Positions 45,901 through 53,333 of a stretch of 64,000 nucleotides of DNA are shown in pieces (position 1 is the stretch's first letter; each line of letters opens with the position of its first letter). Source of the DNA: Actinorhabdospora filicis (GTDB lineage Bacteria; Actinomycetota; Actinomycetes; Mycobacteriales; Micromonosporaceae); NCBI RefSeq assembly GCF_030269765.1, contig NZ_BSTX01000001.1:496001-560000 (forward strand), given 5' to 3'. Made by a program: the position numbers and the translations under genes. Below the pieces are notes generated by a model. It saw nothing but the letters and a program-made list of their open reading frames with translations. It ran no database searches and had not been told where the DNA came from.

Positions 45901-46496
45901 CGCAGTTCGGAGGTGAGGTCGCCGAGGCGGTTCAGGTTGGCCGACATCGAGTCGAGCTTGCGGAGCGCCTTCTCTTTGCGTTTGCGGTGTTTGAGGACGC
46001 CGGCGGCCTCTTCGATGAACGCGCGGCGGTCCTCGGGTTTGGCGTGGAGGATGCCGTCGAGGCGGCCCTGGCCGACCAGGACGTGCATCTCGCGTCCGAT
46101 GCCGGAGTCGGAGAGGAGTTCCTGGATGTCGAGGAGGCGGCAGCGGTCACCGTTGATCTCGTACTCGCCTTCGCCGGAGCGGAACATCCGGCGGGTGATG
46201 GAGACCTCGGTGTAGTCGATGGGGAGCGCGCCGTCGGAGTTGTCGATGGTGAGGGTGACCTCGGCGCGGCCCAGGGGGGAGCGGCCGGAGGTCCCGGCGA
46301 AGATGACGTCCTCCATCTTGCCGCCGCGGAGGGCTTTGGCGCCCTGCTCGCCGAGGACCCAGGCGATGGCGTCGACGACATTGGACTTGCCCGAGCCGTT
46401 GGGGCCGACGACGCAGGTGATGCCCGGTTCGAGGCGCAGCGTGGTGGCCGAGGCGAAGGATTTGAAGCCCTTCAGGGTCAGGCTCTTGAGGTGCAC
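42936..46496 (-). CDS. smc: Chromosome segregation ATPase SMC
   Basis: Core of the SMC-ScpAB condensin. 1186 residues: Walker A GPNGSGKS (31-38) in the N-terminal head, long coiled coil about 165-500, a hinge about 510-670 rich in Gly/Ala (GRADAVPGLLGSVAALLAVDPGYEAAL...), a second coil about 675-1000 (Arg/Glu/Ala-heavy), and the C-terminal head with the signature LSGGERSLTALAML and Walker B PFYLMDEVEAALDD. Start MHLKSLTLKGFKSF at 46496 matches family. In Streptomyces and Mycobacterium, acylphosphatase and then fpg and rnc come next upstream; here island 7 stands upstream and mutM is on the opposite strand 4.8 kb further on. Confidence 0.98.
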   Translation of the reverse strand: MHLKSLTLKGFKSFASATTLRLEPGITCVVGPNGSGKSNVVDAIAWVLGEQGAKALRGGKMEDVIFAGTSGRSPLGRAEVTLTIDNSDGALPIDYTEVSITRRMFRSGEGEYEINGDRCRLLDIQELLSDSGIGREMHVLVGQGRLDGILHAKPEDRRAFIEEAAGVLKHRKRKEKALRKLDSMSANLNRLGDLTSELRRQLKPLGRQADLARRAAGIQADLRDARLRLLADELTQLRDTLAKDVADESAMRSRRTEVEETHRTANEQLTDLETRLAADAPALTRAQETWYRLSALQERLRSTHQLSGERLRFLSAETEGERTGRDPEILEAEAARVREQEVELREALYTDQAKLAAAVESRQETERALSEAEKALVAAVKAVAARREGLARLAGKVNALRTRSQAAEDEIARASTALAESRERAEIAAEEHAIAKEAADVAETGDADLHARIEEATAAVAAAKARVRELSDAERAAERDATQWKAREEALAMGLRRKDGAGALLGRADAVPGLLGSVAALLAVDPGYEAALAAALGGLADAVAVAGADGALAALDLLKADDAGRASLLIGADAAAPRPDVALPDGARWATDLVRAPDTLIGAVRHTLAATAVVPDLATARTLIAAHPALTAVTVDGDVLSAHRAAGGSAKEQSYIEVQAAVDEARDNRAEAEQRTELLRTRLTAAREETTARERDLQAVTALRREADQRANAASRHLAELGAAARSATAEVERLVATRDKAEAARDTDLAGLAELEEQLRLAEDEPDDEDPSSTDRDRLAATVQQVRQNEMEIRLAVRTAEERVAALSGRADALARQARQEREARERAEARRQARKRGAEIARAVADGAAVVLDRIEESLTKAAAERDEAQRAKNAREAALTDVRKTVRELAAELERLTSAVHRDEVARAEQRMRIEQLEQKAAEDFGLDLDTLIDEYGPHQQVPPTPADLAKAEADGAPEPLPVPYDRATQEKRAARGERDLALLGKVNPLALEEFAALEERYKFLSEQLDDLKKTRKDLLQVVTEVDERILQVFTEAFHDVAREFEHVFATVFPGGEGRLFLTDPDDMLTTGVEVEARPPNKKVKRLSLLSGGERSLTALAMLCAIFKARPSPFYLMDEVEAALDDVNLGRLLNLLRQLQETSQLIVITHQKRTMEVADALYGVSMRGGVSQVISQRLRDVEE

Positions 46497-46697
46497 GCGG
46501 GCTCCAGTCCGGGCGGCTCGGGGTCGTTCGACGCGGGTTTACGCCCTGGCAGGCTACCTGTTCACCGGCGCGAGGCGCGCCGATAACCCCCGGGACGCAC
46601 CGATGGGAGGGCGTACTCCCACTCGGAGGGTAACCGGTGACGGCGGCGGGATGAGCGGGTTGGGGGTGGGGTGCGGTGGATTGGGTGAATCGGGGCG

Positions 46698-46782
46698 GTG
46701 TACGGCGCACGACTCTGTACGGCGCTCACTGTGTACCCCGTTCTCTGTAGGGGACGCATGGTGAGGCTGTTTCTGTAGGGCG
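46698..46782 (+). repeat. CTGTACGGCG array, island 7
   Basis: Units at 46698, 46715, 46731, 46745 and 46773 (variants of CTGTACGGCG). From the second unit the spacing is 16, 14, 28, identical to island 6; the core copy begins 85 nt after the last unit. Confidence 0.75.
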
Positions 46783-46857
46783 TGCGGGATTCGGTGGGTG
46801 GGAGGTGCGGGGCGGCGGCGTTTTGGGACGGCGCCGGGGCCGCGCCGCGACGGCGCG

Positions 46858-46887
46858 CACGGTGCGCGTGAACTGGGGAAACACCTG
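46858..46887 (+). repeat. Dispersed intergenic core, copy 8
   Basis: CACGGTGCGCGT then GAACTGGGGAAACACCTG. Degenerate in the left half, keeps GGGGAAACAC. Confidence 0.55.
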
Positions 46888-47422
46888 CTCGCGGCGCGGA
46901 CGACGGGGCGGCCCCGTCACGGCGCGGCGCGGCCTCACGGGGCGGCGCCGTGAGGGCGCGGAGCCATCCGACGGGGGCGGCGCCGCGAGAACCGGACGGG
47001 GCGGCGCCGTCGCGGCGCCCGCGCGACGCGGCCCGTGTCAGCGAGGCCGGAGCGTATGAACGGCGGCCCGATACAGGGTGGCCGGGGTAGCGCGGACGGC
47101 CACAGGCCTGATCGTGCTTACGAGCTCGCGGACGGCACGGGGCTCTGTGGCGGCGGCACGGCGCGGCGCGGACGTCAGCGGGGCCGCGCCGCCGCTACGC
47201 ACGGAGCCGCTCGGGAGTGCGCGGCGCAGGGGCGGCGCGGCCAGGTCGTGCTGCGGCATCGAGGTATCCGCGCGGAACGGGGTGGGACGGGGCGGCGGAG
47301 CGCTGGATCGCGCAGCGCGGCCCACGCGTTGCGGCGCGTCGAGCGCGGTGTGAGGCGGCCGGTACGAGGCAGTGGCGAACGGCGCCGAGCGGCACGTGAC
47401 TGGGCGGGGTGGCTCCGTGCAG

Positions 47423-47550
47423 CGACGGGGCGACGGGGCGACGGGGCGACGGGGCGACGGGGCGACGGGGCGACGGGGCGACGGGGCGACGGGGCGACGG
47501 GGCGACGGGGCGACGGGGCGACGGGGCGACGGGGCGACGGGGCGACGGGG
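47423..47550 (+). repeat. Tandem repeat, 16 perfect copies of CGACGGGG
   Basis: 128 nt of an 8-nt unit without any variation, ending in CGACGATGG. Such perfect arrays are prone to slippage. It lies in a non-coding island; the length is not a multiple of 3, so frame change would follow copy-number change in any overlapping coding sequence. Confidence 0.95.
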
Positions 47551-48105
47551 CGACGATGGAGGCTCGCCTCGGGCGTGTCGTTTGGCAAGAGGGCGCGCCG
47601 AGCGAGATGTGTGATCCGGGGCGCGTGTGTGCGAGGGTTCGGTGCGGGGTGGCGACCGCGAGGCTATGCCGCGGTTCCGGTCACCTGGGCCATCGCGTAC
47701 ATGGGAACGGGCGGACGGTGCTCATGCGCTTGGGTGTGTCCGCCGGCTTTGTGCGGCCCGGTGTCCGGCGCGAGCTCGGGCGGTGGCGTGGGCCGGGTGT
47801 TCGTGGGTTCCCGCCGGACCGCGTGCAGGCACGCCGAATGGCCGGAGGTTCGCTCCGGCCTCAACTCTCCCGGCCCACCTCGGTGCCGCGACTCCGTACC
47901 GGCGACCTTGGCGCCTTGCGGCGCCGTCGGCCGGTCCGTTTCGCACCTCTCAGTGCCCGGGGCGCCTTGGCGTCCCGGTCGTGTCGCGGTGTTCCCCGTG
48001 TGGCCCCTTCTTCATCCCCCGGCACGTCTGGGATATCTCATCCCTGACGTTAAGCTGCGCGCCGACGAAGGGACCGTGTCGGCGCGCTTCTTGACTTCTC
48101 GGGTG

Positions 48106-48312
48106 TCAGCGTACGGCGATCAGTTCACTGGCCGACTTGGACAGTCGTTCCAGGTCCTCACGCTCCACCTCAGCGGTGAGCCGATCGTTGTCGGCGCGAA
48201 GTCGCGCCACCTCGAATTCGAGGCTCCGTACCCTGGCACGCAGTTTGGTGACCTCGTCGAGCATGCGCCGATCGGGCGCGTTCCCTACGTGGCCGTACAG
48301 GGCCTTGGCCAT
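48106..48312 (-). CDS. Small coiled-coil protein, unknown function
   Basis: 68 residues (MAKALYGHVGNAPDRRMLDE...), with a helix of continuous heptads from about residue 17 to 60 (LDEVTKLRARVRSLEFEVARL RADNDRLTAEVE). Leu positions at four- and three-residue spacing suggest a parallel dimer, like a leucine zipper but without an obvious basic region. The ATG at 48312 has AAGGAGACACC upstream at ideal spacing; a longer frame has no support. I have the impression it is conserved in actinomycetes but cannot name it. Divergent from the CAP protein gene. Confidence 0.75.
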   Translation of the reverse strand: MAKALYGHVGNAPDRRMLDEVTKLRARVRSLEFEVARLRADNDRLTAEVEREDLERLSKSASELIAVR

Positions 48313-48661
48313 GGTGTCTCCTTGTGAGCGCGCGGCAGCAGGTGACGTTGGCTCGCGTACCCGCGGCTTCGCTCGATGATTGTTTGTTGCCGCCGTCGGC
48401 GGCGGAATCAGCTGGTCGCATACAGTAGGCGCCGCGGCCGCGCGGCCCGTGTCCGCGTGGTTGGCGACGATGCTGTTCACCTGTACTGGCGACACCGCCC
48501 ATCCTCCGCCGGATGCCGCCAAACGTCAAGCCTGACATACCGCTGAACCCGCACCTGAGCGGGGGTGCACGCCTGGATCGCCGGGAATTTATCGGGTGTT
48601 CCCCTAGATATGCCGCAGTGGGCTCGCTTTCGTGTGACGGACGCACTAGCGTCTGGCATCG
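48313..48661. other. Divergent promoter region
   Basis: 349 nt with no gene. A candidate minus-strand promoter for the coiled-coil gene has TTGACG (48524-48529) and GAGGAT (48501-48506) with a 17-nt spacer. On the plus strand TAGCGT at 48647-48652 lies 9 nt before the CAP gene ATG. Confidence 0.45.
48501..48529 (-). promoter_or_regulatory. Promoter candidate for the coiled-coil gene
   Basis: Minus strand TTGACG, 17-nt spacer, GAGGAT. The -35 is close to consensus, the -10 is weak. Transcription would give a ~180-nt leader. Confidence 0.4.
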
Positions 48662-49393
48662 ATGTCGACGCATATCTCCCCGGACGATGGCGACCGCGAG
48701 CGGCGCCGCGCCGGAGCGCACCGGCACCACCGGCACGGGGCATGGCTCGCGAAGCTCGGCGCCGCCGCGCTGGTCCTCGTCCTCGCGGGCCTGATCACCG
48801 CCTGGTTCACCGGCGCGCTGCCGCTGAGCCACTCCCCCGCCGCCGACGACGGCGCCGCGGACGTGCCGATCCAGGTCGACCCGAGCGGCCCGGAGACCAC
48901 CGGCGAGCAGGCGAGCCGCGGCGGACGCGAGGAGCCCACCACGTCGCCGTCACCGTCGTCCTCGCCGGAGAAGAAGGACGAGCCCGAGGACACCGGGCCG
49001 CGCACCGAGATGCAGAAACTCGCCGCCGAGGCGATCCGGCTGACCAACGTCGAGCGCGCCAAGGCCGGCTGCGGCGAGGTCGAGGAGAACGCAAAGCTCA
49101 CCGCCGCCGCGCAGGGCCACAGCGAGGACATGGCGCGGAACAACTACTTCGACCACACCTCCCAGGACGGGCGCTCGCCGTGGGACCGCTCGCGCGCGCA
49201 GGGCTACAACGACGCGATCGGCGAGAACATCGCGGCGGGGTACACGACGGCGAAGGCGGTGCTGGAGGGGTGGATGAACTCCGAGGGGCACCGCGCGAAC
49301 ATCCTGAACTGCGACGCGAAGGCCATCGGACTCGGCGTGGCCCGCTACAACGGCGGGCAGCTGTACTGGACGCAGATGTTCGGGAGCCGGTGA
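48662..49393 (+). CDS. CAP-domain (SCP/PR1-like) membrane-anchored protein
   Basis: 243 residues. A His/Arg-rich cytoplasmic head (1-27), a TM at about 28-50 (AKLGAAALVLVLAGLITAWF), a Ser/Pro/Glu-rich extracellular stalk (50-115), and a CAP domain (about 116-243): AEAIRLTNVERAKAGC, AAQGHSEDMARNNYFDHTSQDG, GENIAAGYTTAKAV and the HRANILNCDAKAIGLGVARY motif with conserved His. Bacterial CAP proteins are of mostly unknown function; some bind lipids or act in sporulation (YkwD-like). No Shine-Dalgarno precedes the ATG and TAGCGT lies 9 nt upstream, so the message may be leaderless. Confidence 0.88.
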   Translation: MSTHISPDDGDRERRRAGAHRHHRHGAWLAKLGAAALVLVLAGLITAWFTGALPLSHSPAADDGAADVPIQVDPSGPETTGEQASRGGREEPTTSPSPSSSPEKKDEPEDTGPRTEMQKLAAEAIRLTNVERAKAGCGEVEENAKLTAAAQGHSEDMARNNYFDHTSQDGRSPWDRSRAQGYNDAIGENIAAGYTTAKAVLEGWMNSEGHRANILNCDAKAIGLGVARYNGGQLYWTQMFGSR

Positions 49394-49629
49394 CGGCGGA
49401 CGCCTCGACGCGCGCCGTTGGACCACGGGGGTAGCGCGCGGGGGTCTCGGCGGATCTGCGGCGGGCCCAAGATGAGGTGCACGGGCGGCGACATGGCGCG
49501 GACGCCGTGAGCGGATCGACGGGTGGCCCGCGCTTCGATGCGACGCCGGGACGCCGAGGCTCAGGCCGCAGCCTCACAGTGGGGTCGGGCGGCCGGGTCT
49601 CGCTCGTCGCGGGCTCACCTCAATGACTA

Positions 49630-49698
49630 CTCCACGGCGCGTAGTACGCGACATGGAGCATGTACTGCACCGCGCGTAGTACGCGGCGTGGAGTAATG
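49630..49698 (+). repeat. Two palindromic CGCGTAGTACGCG boxes
   Basis: Box 1: CTCCA-cgg-CGCGTA-G-TACGCG-aca-TGGAG (49630-49658), nearly perfect dyad. Box 2 starts about 37 nt later and reads GCGCGTAGTACGCGGCGTGG followed by AGTAATG. Box 2 lies about 55 nt before a core copy, as in island 5. Confidence 0.7.
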
Positions 49699-49728
49699 GT
49701 GTGCGCGGCCGGGACCCACGGCGCGGCG

Positions 49729-49758
49729 CGCGGCGCGCGCGACCTGGGGAAACGCTCG
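49729..49758 (+). repeat. Dispersed intergenic core, copy 9
   Basis: CGCGGCGCGCGCGACCTGGG followed by GAAACGCTCG. Right half follows the consensus with two differences. Confidence 0.62.
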
Positions 49759-49773
49759 CTCAGGGCACGGGTG

Positions 49774-49947
49774 ACAGGGCGGCGCCGCATCGGCGCGGAG
49801 CGGACGACGGCGCGGCTCCGTCGTGCAGCGGTGCAGGTCCGTCGCGCGGCGGCGCGGGCGACGGGGCGGCGCCGCATCGGCGCGGAGCGGACGACGGCGC
49901 GGCTCCGTCGTGCAGCGGTGCAGGTCCGTCGCGCGGCGGCGCGGGCG
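49774..49947 (+). repeat. 87-nt tandem duplication
   Basis: 49774-49860 and 49861-49947 are identical except one position (49776 A versus 49863 G). The unit is 29 codons long but no gene is present. Recent duplication by slippage or unequal exchange. Confidence 0.92.
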
Positions 49948-50468
49948 ATGGAGCGGCGCGGCGAGGTGTGACGAGGCCAAGCGATGGGGCGGCGCGACGG
50001 GATAGGGCGGAGCGGCGGCGCAGGGCGATTCGTTGGGCGAGACAGTGCGGCGCAGAGCGGAGGCCGCGGCGCGGGGCCGAGCGGCGCGGTCGAGCACAGA
50101 GTGCGGCGGGGCCGTACGACACGGGCGGCGACGCGCGGGCAGGTCCAGAGCCACGGCGACTCGGGACGACTCGGGCAGGCCCGGAACTGCGGCGGCTCGG
50201 AACGACTCGGGACGGCTCGGGCTGGCTCGGGCTGGCTCGGGACGACAAGAGCCGCGACGCCGGGGCGCCCCAGAACGACACATGCAGCGAGACCAGGTCG
50301 CGCATTCTGGCACCTGCGATCTCACTCAAACGGGTGAACTCCCCACCCTGAGATTCCAGGGCACCCCCACGACCTACCCCTCCCCCACGTCCCCGCCTAC
50401 TCCCCCCACGCCGGAAGTCAATGCCGTCCCCGCTCCAACCCCCACCCCACCGTCCACTGTGTACGGTT

Positions 50469-50498
50469 TTGACCGGGTACTGTCACAGATCCGACTAA
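50469..50498 (+). promoter_or_regulatory. Promoter candidate for the LuxR-type gene
   Basis: TTGACC (50469-50474) and GACTAA (50493-50498) with an 18-nt spacer, about 100 nt upstream of the ATG at 50597. Confidence 0.5.
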
Positions 50499-50596
50499 TG
50501 CCTCCCTCTTTCGTGAACCATCGGTGACGATGTGTCGGCGACCGGTGACCGATCCGGCCCGCGTCCCCACGGATCGTTCTCCCCCATGGAGGCACG

Positions 50597-51253
50597 ATGG
50601 AACTCGTCGTCTGTGATGCCCAGCGCGCGTATGGAGACGCTCTCGCCTCCGTGCTCGCGGCGCGGGGCCACCATGTCATCACCGTTCCCGACAGTGGACT
50701 CACCCAGGCGATCGACACCTACTCTCCACGTGTATGCGTGCTGGAGCTCGGCGCCGCGGTGCGGGCGCGGGGGTTGGCGGCGCGGCATCCGGAGGTGAGC
50801 GTCTTCGCGCTGACGGGGCGGGGGGACGCGAGGGTGGTGCGGGATCTGGTGGCCGCGGGCGCGGTCGGGGCGTCGTCGACGATGCGGCGGCTGGACGCGG
50901 TCGTGCGGGCGATCGAGGAGGTCGGGGACGGGGGGACGCGGTACGACCCGATTCTGTTGCGGGCGGCGATGCGTCCGGACCAGGAGATGGACGCGGCCTC
51001 GGCGCGGCGGCTGGCGACGTACCTGACGCCGCGGGAGTTCGAGGTGCTGGAGCGGATCGTGCACGGTGAGGACACGCGCGCGATGGCCACGGACATGGGG
51101 GTGTCGATCACGACGGTGCGGTCCCACGTGCAGAACGTCCTCGGGAAGCTGAATGTGCATTCGCGGCTGGCGGCGATCGCGTTCTCGCTGTGGCACGGGC
51201 TGGTGCCGGCGCGGCTGCCCGAGCAGGCGGAGGTGTTAACGGCGGCCGTATAG
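50597..51253 (+). CDS. LuxR/NarL-type regulator with degenerate receiver domain
   Basis: 218 residues with an N-terminal receiver-like domain and a C-terminal LuxR helix-turn-helix (about 145-205: [45 protein letters not shown]). The receiver keeps Asp7 of the acidic pocket and the FALTG segment, but the phosphoacceptor Asp is Glu50 (VCVLELG), and the Lys near the end of the domain is missing (GASSTMRRL). It is therefore probably phosphorylation-independent, or locked in an active-like state by Glu. GGAGGCACG precedes the ATG. mutM starts 8 nt after its stop, so they share a transcript. Confidence 0.9.
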   Translation: MELVVCDAQRAYGDALASVLAARGHHVITVPDSGLTQAIDTYSPRVCVLELGAAVRARGLAARHPEVSVFALTGRGDARVVRDLVAAGAVGASSTMRRLDAVVRAIEEVGDGGTRYDPILLRAAMRPDQEMDAASARRLATYLTPREFEVLERIVHGEDTRAMATDMGVSITTVRSHVQNVLGKLNVHSRLAAIAFSLWHGLVPARLPEQAEVLTAAV

Positions 51254-51261
51254 TCCGGCGC

Positions 51262-52107
51262 ATGCCGGAACTCCCCGAGGTCGAGACGGTGCGGCAGGGC
51301 CTGGAGCGCTGGGTCGCGGGTCGTACCGTCGCCGATGTCCATGTCGCGCACGCGCGGGCGATCCGCCGTCACACGCCGGGGGCGGCGCATTTCGCCGAGG
51401 CGCTGCGGGACGCGACGGTCACCGGCGCGCGCAGGCGCGGCAAGTACCTGTGGCTGCCGCTGGACACCGGTGACGCGTTGTTGTGTCACCTGGGCATGTC
51501 GGGGCAGATGCTGGTGCAGCCCTCGGCGGCGGAGCCGGAGAAGCACCTGCGGGTGACCCTCGACTTCACCGACGGGGACCCGCAGCTGCGGTTCGTCGAC
51601 CAGCGGACCTTCGGGGGCCTGTCGGTGTCGGACGGCGGGGCCGAGCTCCCCGGGGAGATCGCGCACATCGCGCTCGACCCGGTGGACGCGGCGTTCGACG
51701 ATGACGCGTTCATCGCGGCGCTGCGGCGCAAGCACACCGAGGTGAAGCGCGCGCTGCTGGACCAGACGCTGGTCTCGGGCATCGGGAACATCTACGCCGA
51801 CGAGGCGCTGTGGCGGGCGCGGCTGCACGGGCGGCGCGCCACGGAGAAGCTGACCCGGCCCAAGGCGCGTGAGCTGCTCGCGCACGTCCGCGATGTCCTC
51901 GGCGAGGCGCTGGTGGCGGGCGGGACGAGCTTCGACGCGCTGTACGTGAACGTGAATGGGCAGTCGGGGTACTTCGACCGCTCGCTGAACGCCTACGGGC
52001 GCGCCGACGAGCCGTGCCGCCGGTGCGGGACGCCGATCGCGCGGGAGGCGTTCATGAACCGCTCGTCGTACTTCTGCCCCCGCTGCCAGCGCCCACCGGC
52101 CGGATAG
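51262..52107 (+). CDS. mutM: Formamidopyrimidine-DNA glycosylase
   Basis: Removes oxidised purines such as 8-oxoguanine and cuts the abasic site. The ATG at 51262 gives the required [15 protein letters not shown]-terminus, in which Pro2 is the nucleophile and Glu3 the catalytic acid. [11 protein letters not shown] carries the conserved Lys. The H2TH region [17 protein letters not shown] and C-terminal zinc finger [20 protein letters not shown] are complete. 281 residues. In related genomes it sits near smc and rnc; here it is on the opposite strand to smc and separated by island 7. Confidence 0.97.
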   Translation: MPELPEVETVRQGLERWVAGRTVADVHVAHARAIRRHTPGAAHFAEALRDATVTGARRRGKYLWLPLDTGDALLCHLGMSGQMLVQPSAAEPEKHLRVTLDFTDGDPQLRFVDQRTFGGLSVSDGGAELPGEIAHIALDPVDAAFDDDAFIAALRRKHTEVKRALLDQTLVSGIGNIYADEALWRARLHGRRATEKLTRPKARELLAHVRDVLGEALVAGGTSFDALYVNVNGQSGYFDRSLNAYGRADEPCRRCGTPIAREAFMNRSSYFCPRCQRPPAG

Positions 52108-52116
52108 GCTGCCGGG

Positions 52117-52356
52117 ATGTCCCCCGACGAGTACACCGCCTTCCCGGGCCACGACCCGGCCGATCCGCCGCCCGGAGCCGCACCGTCGGCGTGCGCGGCG
52201 TGCCAGGGGACGGGCCGCACGTGGCGGGAGTACAAGGCGGTCGGGCCACTGCGCGCGATCGACCTGGAGCCCGGCGAGGTCGGCTCGGTGCCGGTGCTGG
52301 GGATGTGCCGCCACTGCGAGGGGCACGGGTGGACGTGGGGGACCTCGATCCACTGA
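52117..52356 (+). CDS. Mini protein with two CxxCxGxG motifs
   Basis: 79 residues with CAACQGTG (residues 26-33) and CRHCEGHG (64-71), matching the CxxCxGxG zinc motifs of DnaJ. Two such motifs, not four, would form one zinc site with four Cys. The ATG starts 9 nt after mutM stop; the weak GCCGGG precedes it. No other domain. It may be a redox or zinc-binding accessory, or a chaperone-like module. Length and composition are compact and unlike the islands, so I believe the gene is real. Confidence 0.75.
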   Translation: MSPDEYTAFPGHDPADPPPGAAPSACAACQGTGRTWREYKAVGPLRAIDLEPGEVGSVPVLGMCRHCEGHGWTWGTSIH

Positions 52357-53333
52357 GGACCCGGGGCGCGCCGAGGGAGAGGTGGACGCCGGGGGCACGG
52401 CCGGGCGGTGCGTGGACGGAGCAGCGCGGCGGACGAGAGGGTGCGGCCGAACGGCGCCGACCGCCGGGCGGGACGGCGCGGCGACGGCGGGACGCGGCCG
52501 GCCTCAACGTGGACGGCGCTGATGGGGCGGGACGGCGCGGCGACGAGGCGGAGATGCGGCGGGACGGCCGAACGGCGTGCGGCCGACGACGGCTCATCGG
52601 GAACGCCGCGACGGCCGGCCCCGTGAACGGCACTGACGGGGCACGACGCCGCGGTGATGGGGCCGAACGAGACCACTCGGCGGACGGCGCGGCCGACGAC
52701 CACGGCCCGGCGGGAAAGCCGGGACCACAGGCCCGTGTGGATCGCACCGACCGGGGACAAGACGCCACGCCGACTGCGGGACGAGACGGTGCGGCCGGAC
52801 GGCGCGCGGCCACGACCAGGGCCCGGCGGCAAACCGGGACCGCAGCCCCTGCGTGAACCGCGCCCACGGGGACAGCACGCCGCGGGGGCAGGGGCGGTGC
52901 GGGGCGGGGGCAGGGGCGGTGCGGCCGGACGGCGCGCGGCCACGACCAAGGCCCGGCGGGAAGCCAGGACCGCAGCCCCTGCGTGAACCGCACCCACGGG
53001 GGACAACACGCCACGGCGACGGGGGCGAGTGCGGTGCGGGGGCGGGGGCGGGGGCAGGGGCAGGGGCAGGGGCGAGCGAGACAGTGCGGCCGGACGGCGC
53101 GCGGCCGACGTCCACGGCCCGGCCCGGCCCGGCGGAGCCAACAAGCCACCCCGGGCCCGCCCCGTCCACCCCCCACCGACGCGAAGACCCACCCCGGCGC
53201 AGCACCTCACCGGACCTCGGCCCCACCTCCGCACCCCACCCCCACAGCCCATCCCCCACACCCCACCCCCACCGATCCTTTCCGCTCCCGCGCACGCGAT
53301 GTGACCTGCTCCGAAGCCGGGTAGAGTCACGCC
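52357..53333. other. GC-rich gene-free island 9
   Basis: 977 nt between the mini zinc protein and the dehydratase (both plus). Repeating variants of a GACCACGGCCCGGCGGGAAG phrase and GGGGCAGGGGC runs (52,690-53,070), then a C-rich tract (53,150-53,280). No convincing core copy. No credible gene on either strand. Confidence 0.6.

Larger units (their letters stand above)
46497..48105. other. GC-rich gene-free island 7 (largest)
   Basis: 1609 nt between smc and the small coiled-coil gene (both minus). Contains the CTGTACGGCG array (46698-46782), core copy 8 (46858-46887), and 16 perfect 8-nt tandem repeats (47423-47550). The right half, 47,600-48,100, is less repetitive yet shows no convincing gene on either strand. 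Long open frames here are Gly/Arg/Ala-rich. Confidence 0.6.
49394..50596. other. GC-rich gene-free island 8
   Basis: 1203 nt between the CAP and LuxR-type genes (both plus). It contains two palindromic boxes (49630-49698), core copy 9 (49729-49758), an 87-nt tandem duplication (49774-49947), a GGCTCGGGA-type reiteration (50155-50250) and then a C-rich tract (50338-50460) before the LuxR promoter. No credible gene. Confidence 0.6.

Noticed and set aside
43347..46586. 1079-codon plus-strand frame antisense to smc
   Set aside because: Exact antisense of smc codons; Gly/Val/Asp/Phe-rich shadow expected at this GC content.
47423..47550. CRISPR-like array
   Set aside because: Direct 8-nt tandem units without spacers, and no cas genes anywhere.
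47035..48327. 430-codon open frame across island 7 (plus)
   Set aside because: Its product is Gly/Arg/Ala-rich with 8-residue repeats dictated by the DNA microsatellite. No domain, and it overlaps the coiled-coil gene. Artefact of GC-rich sequence.
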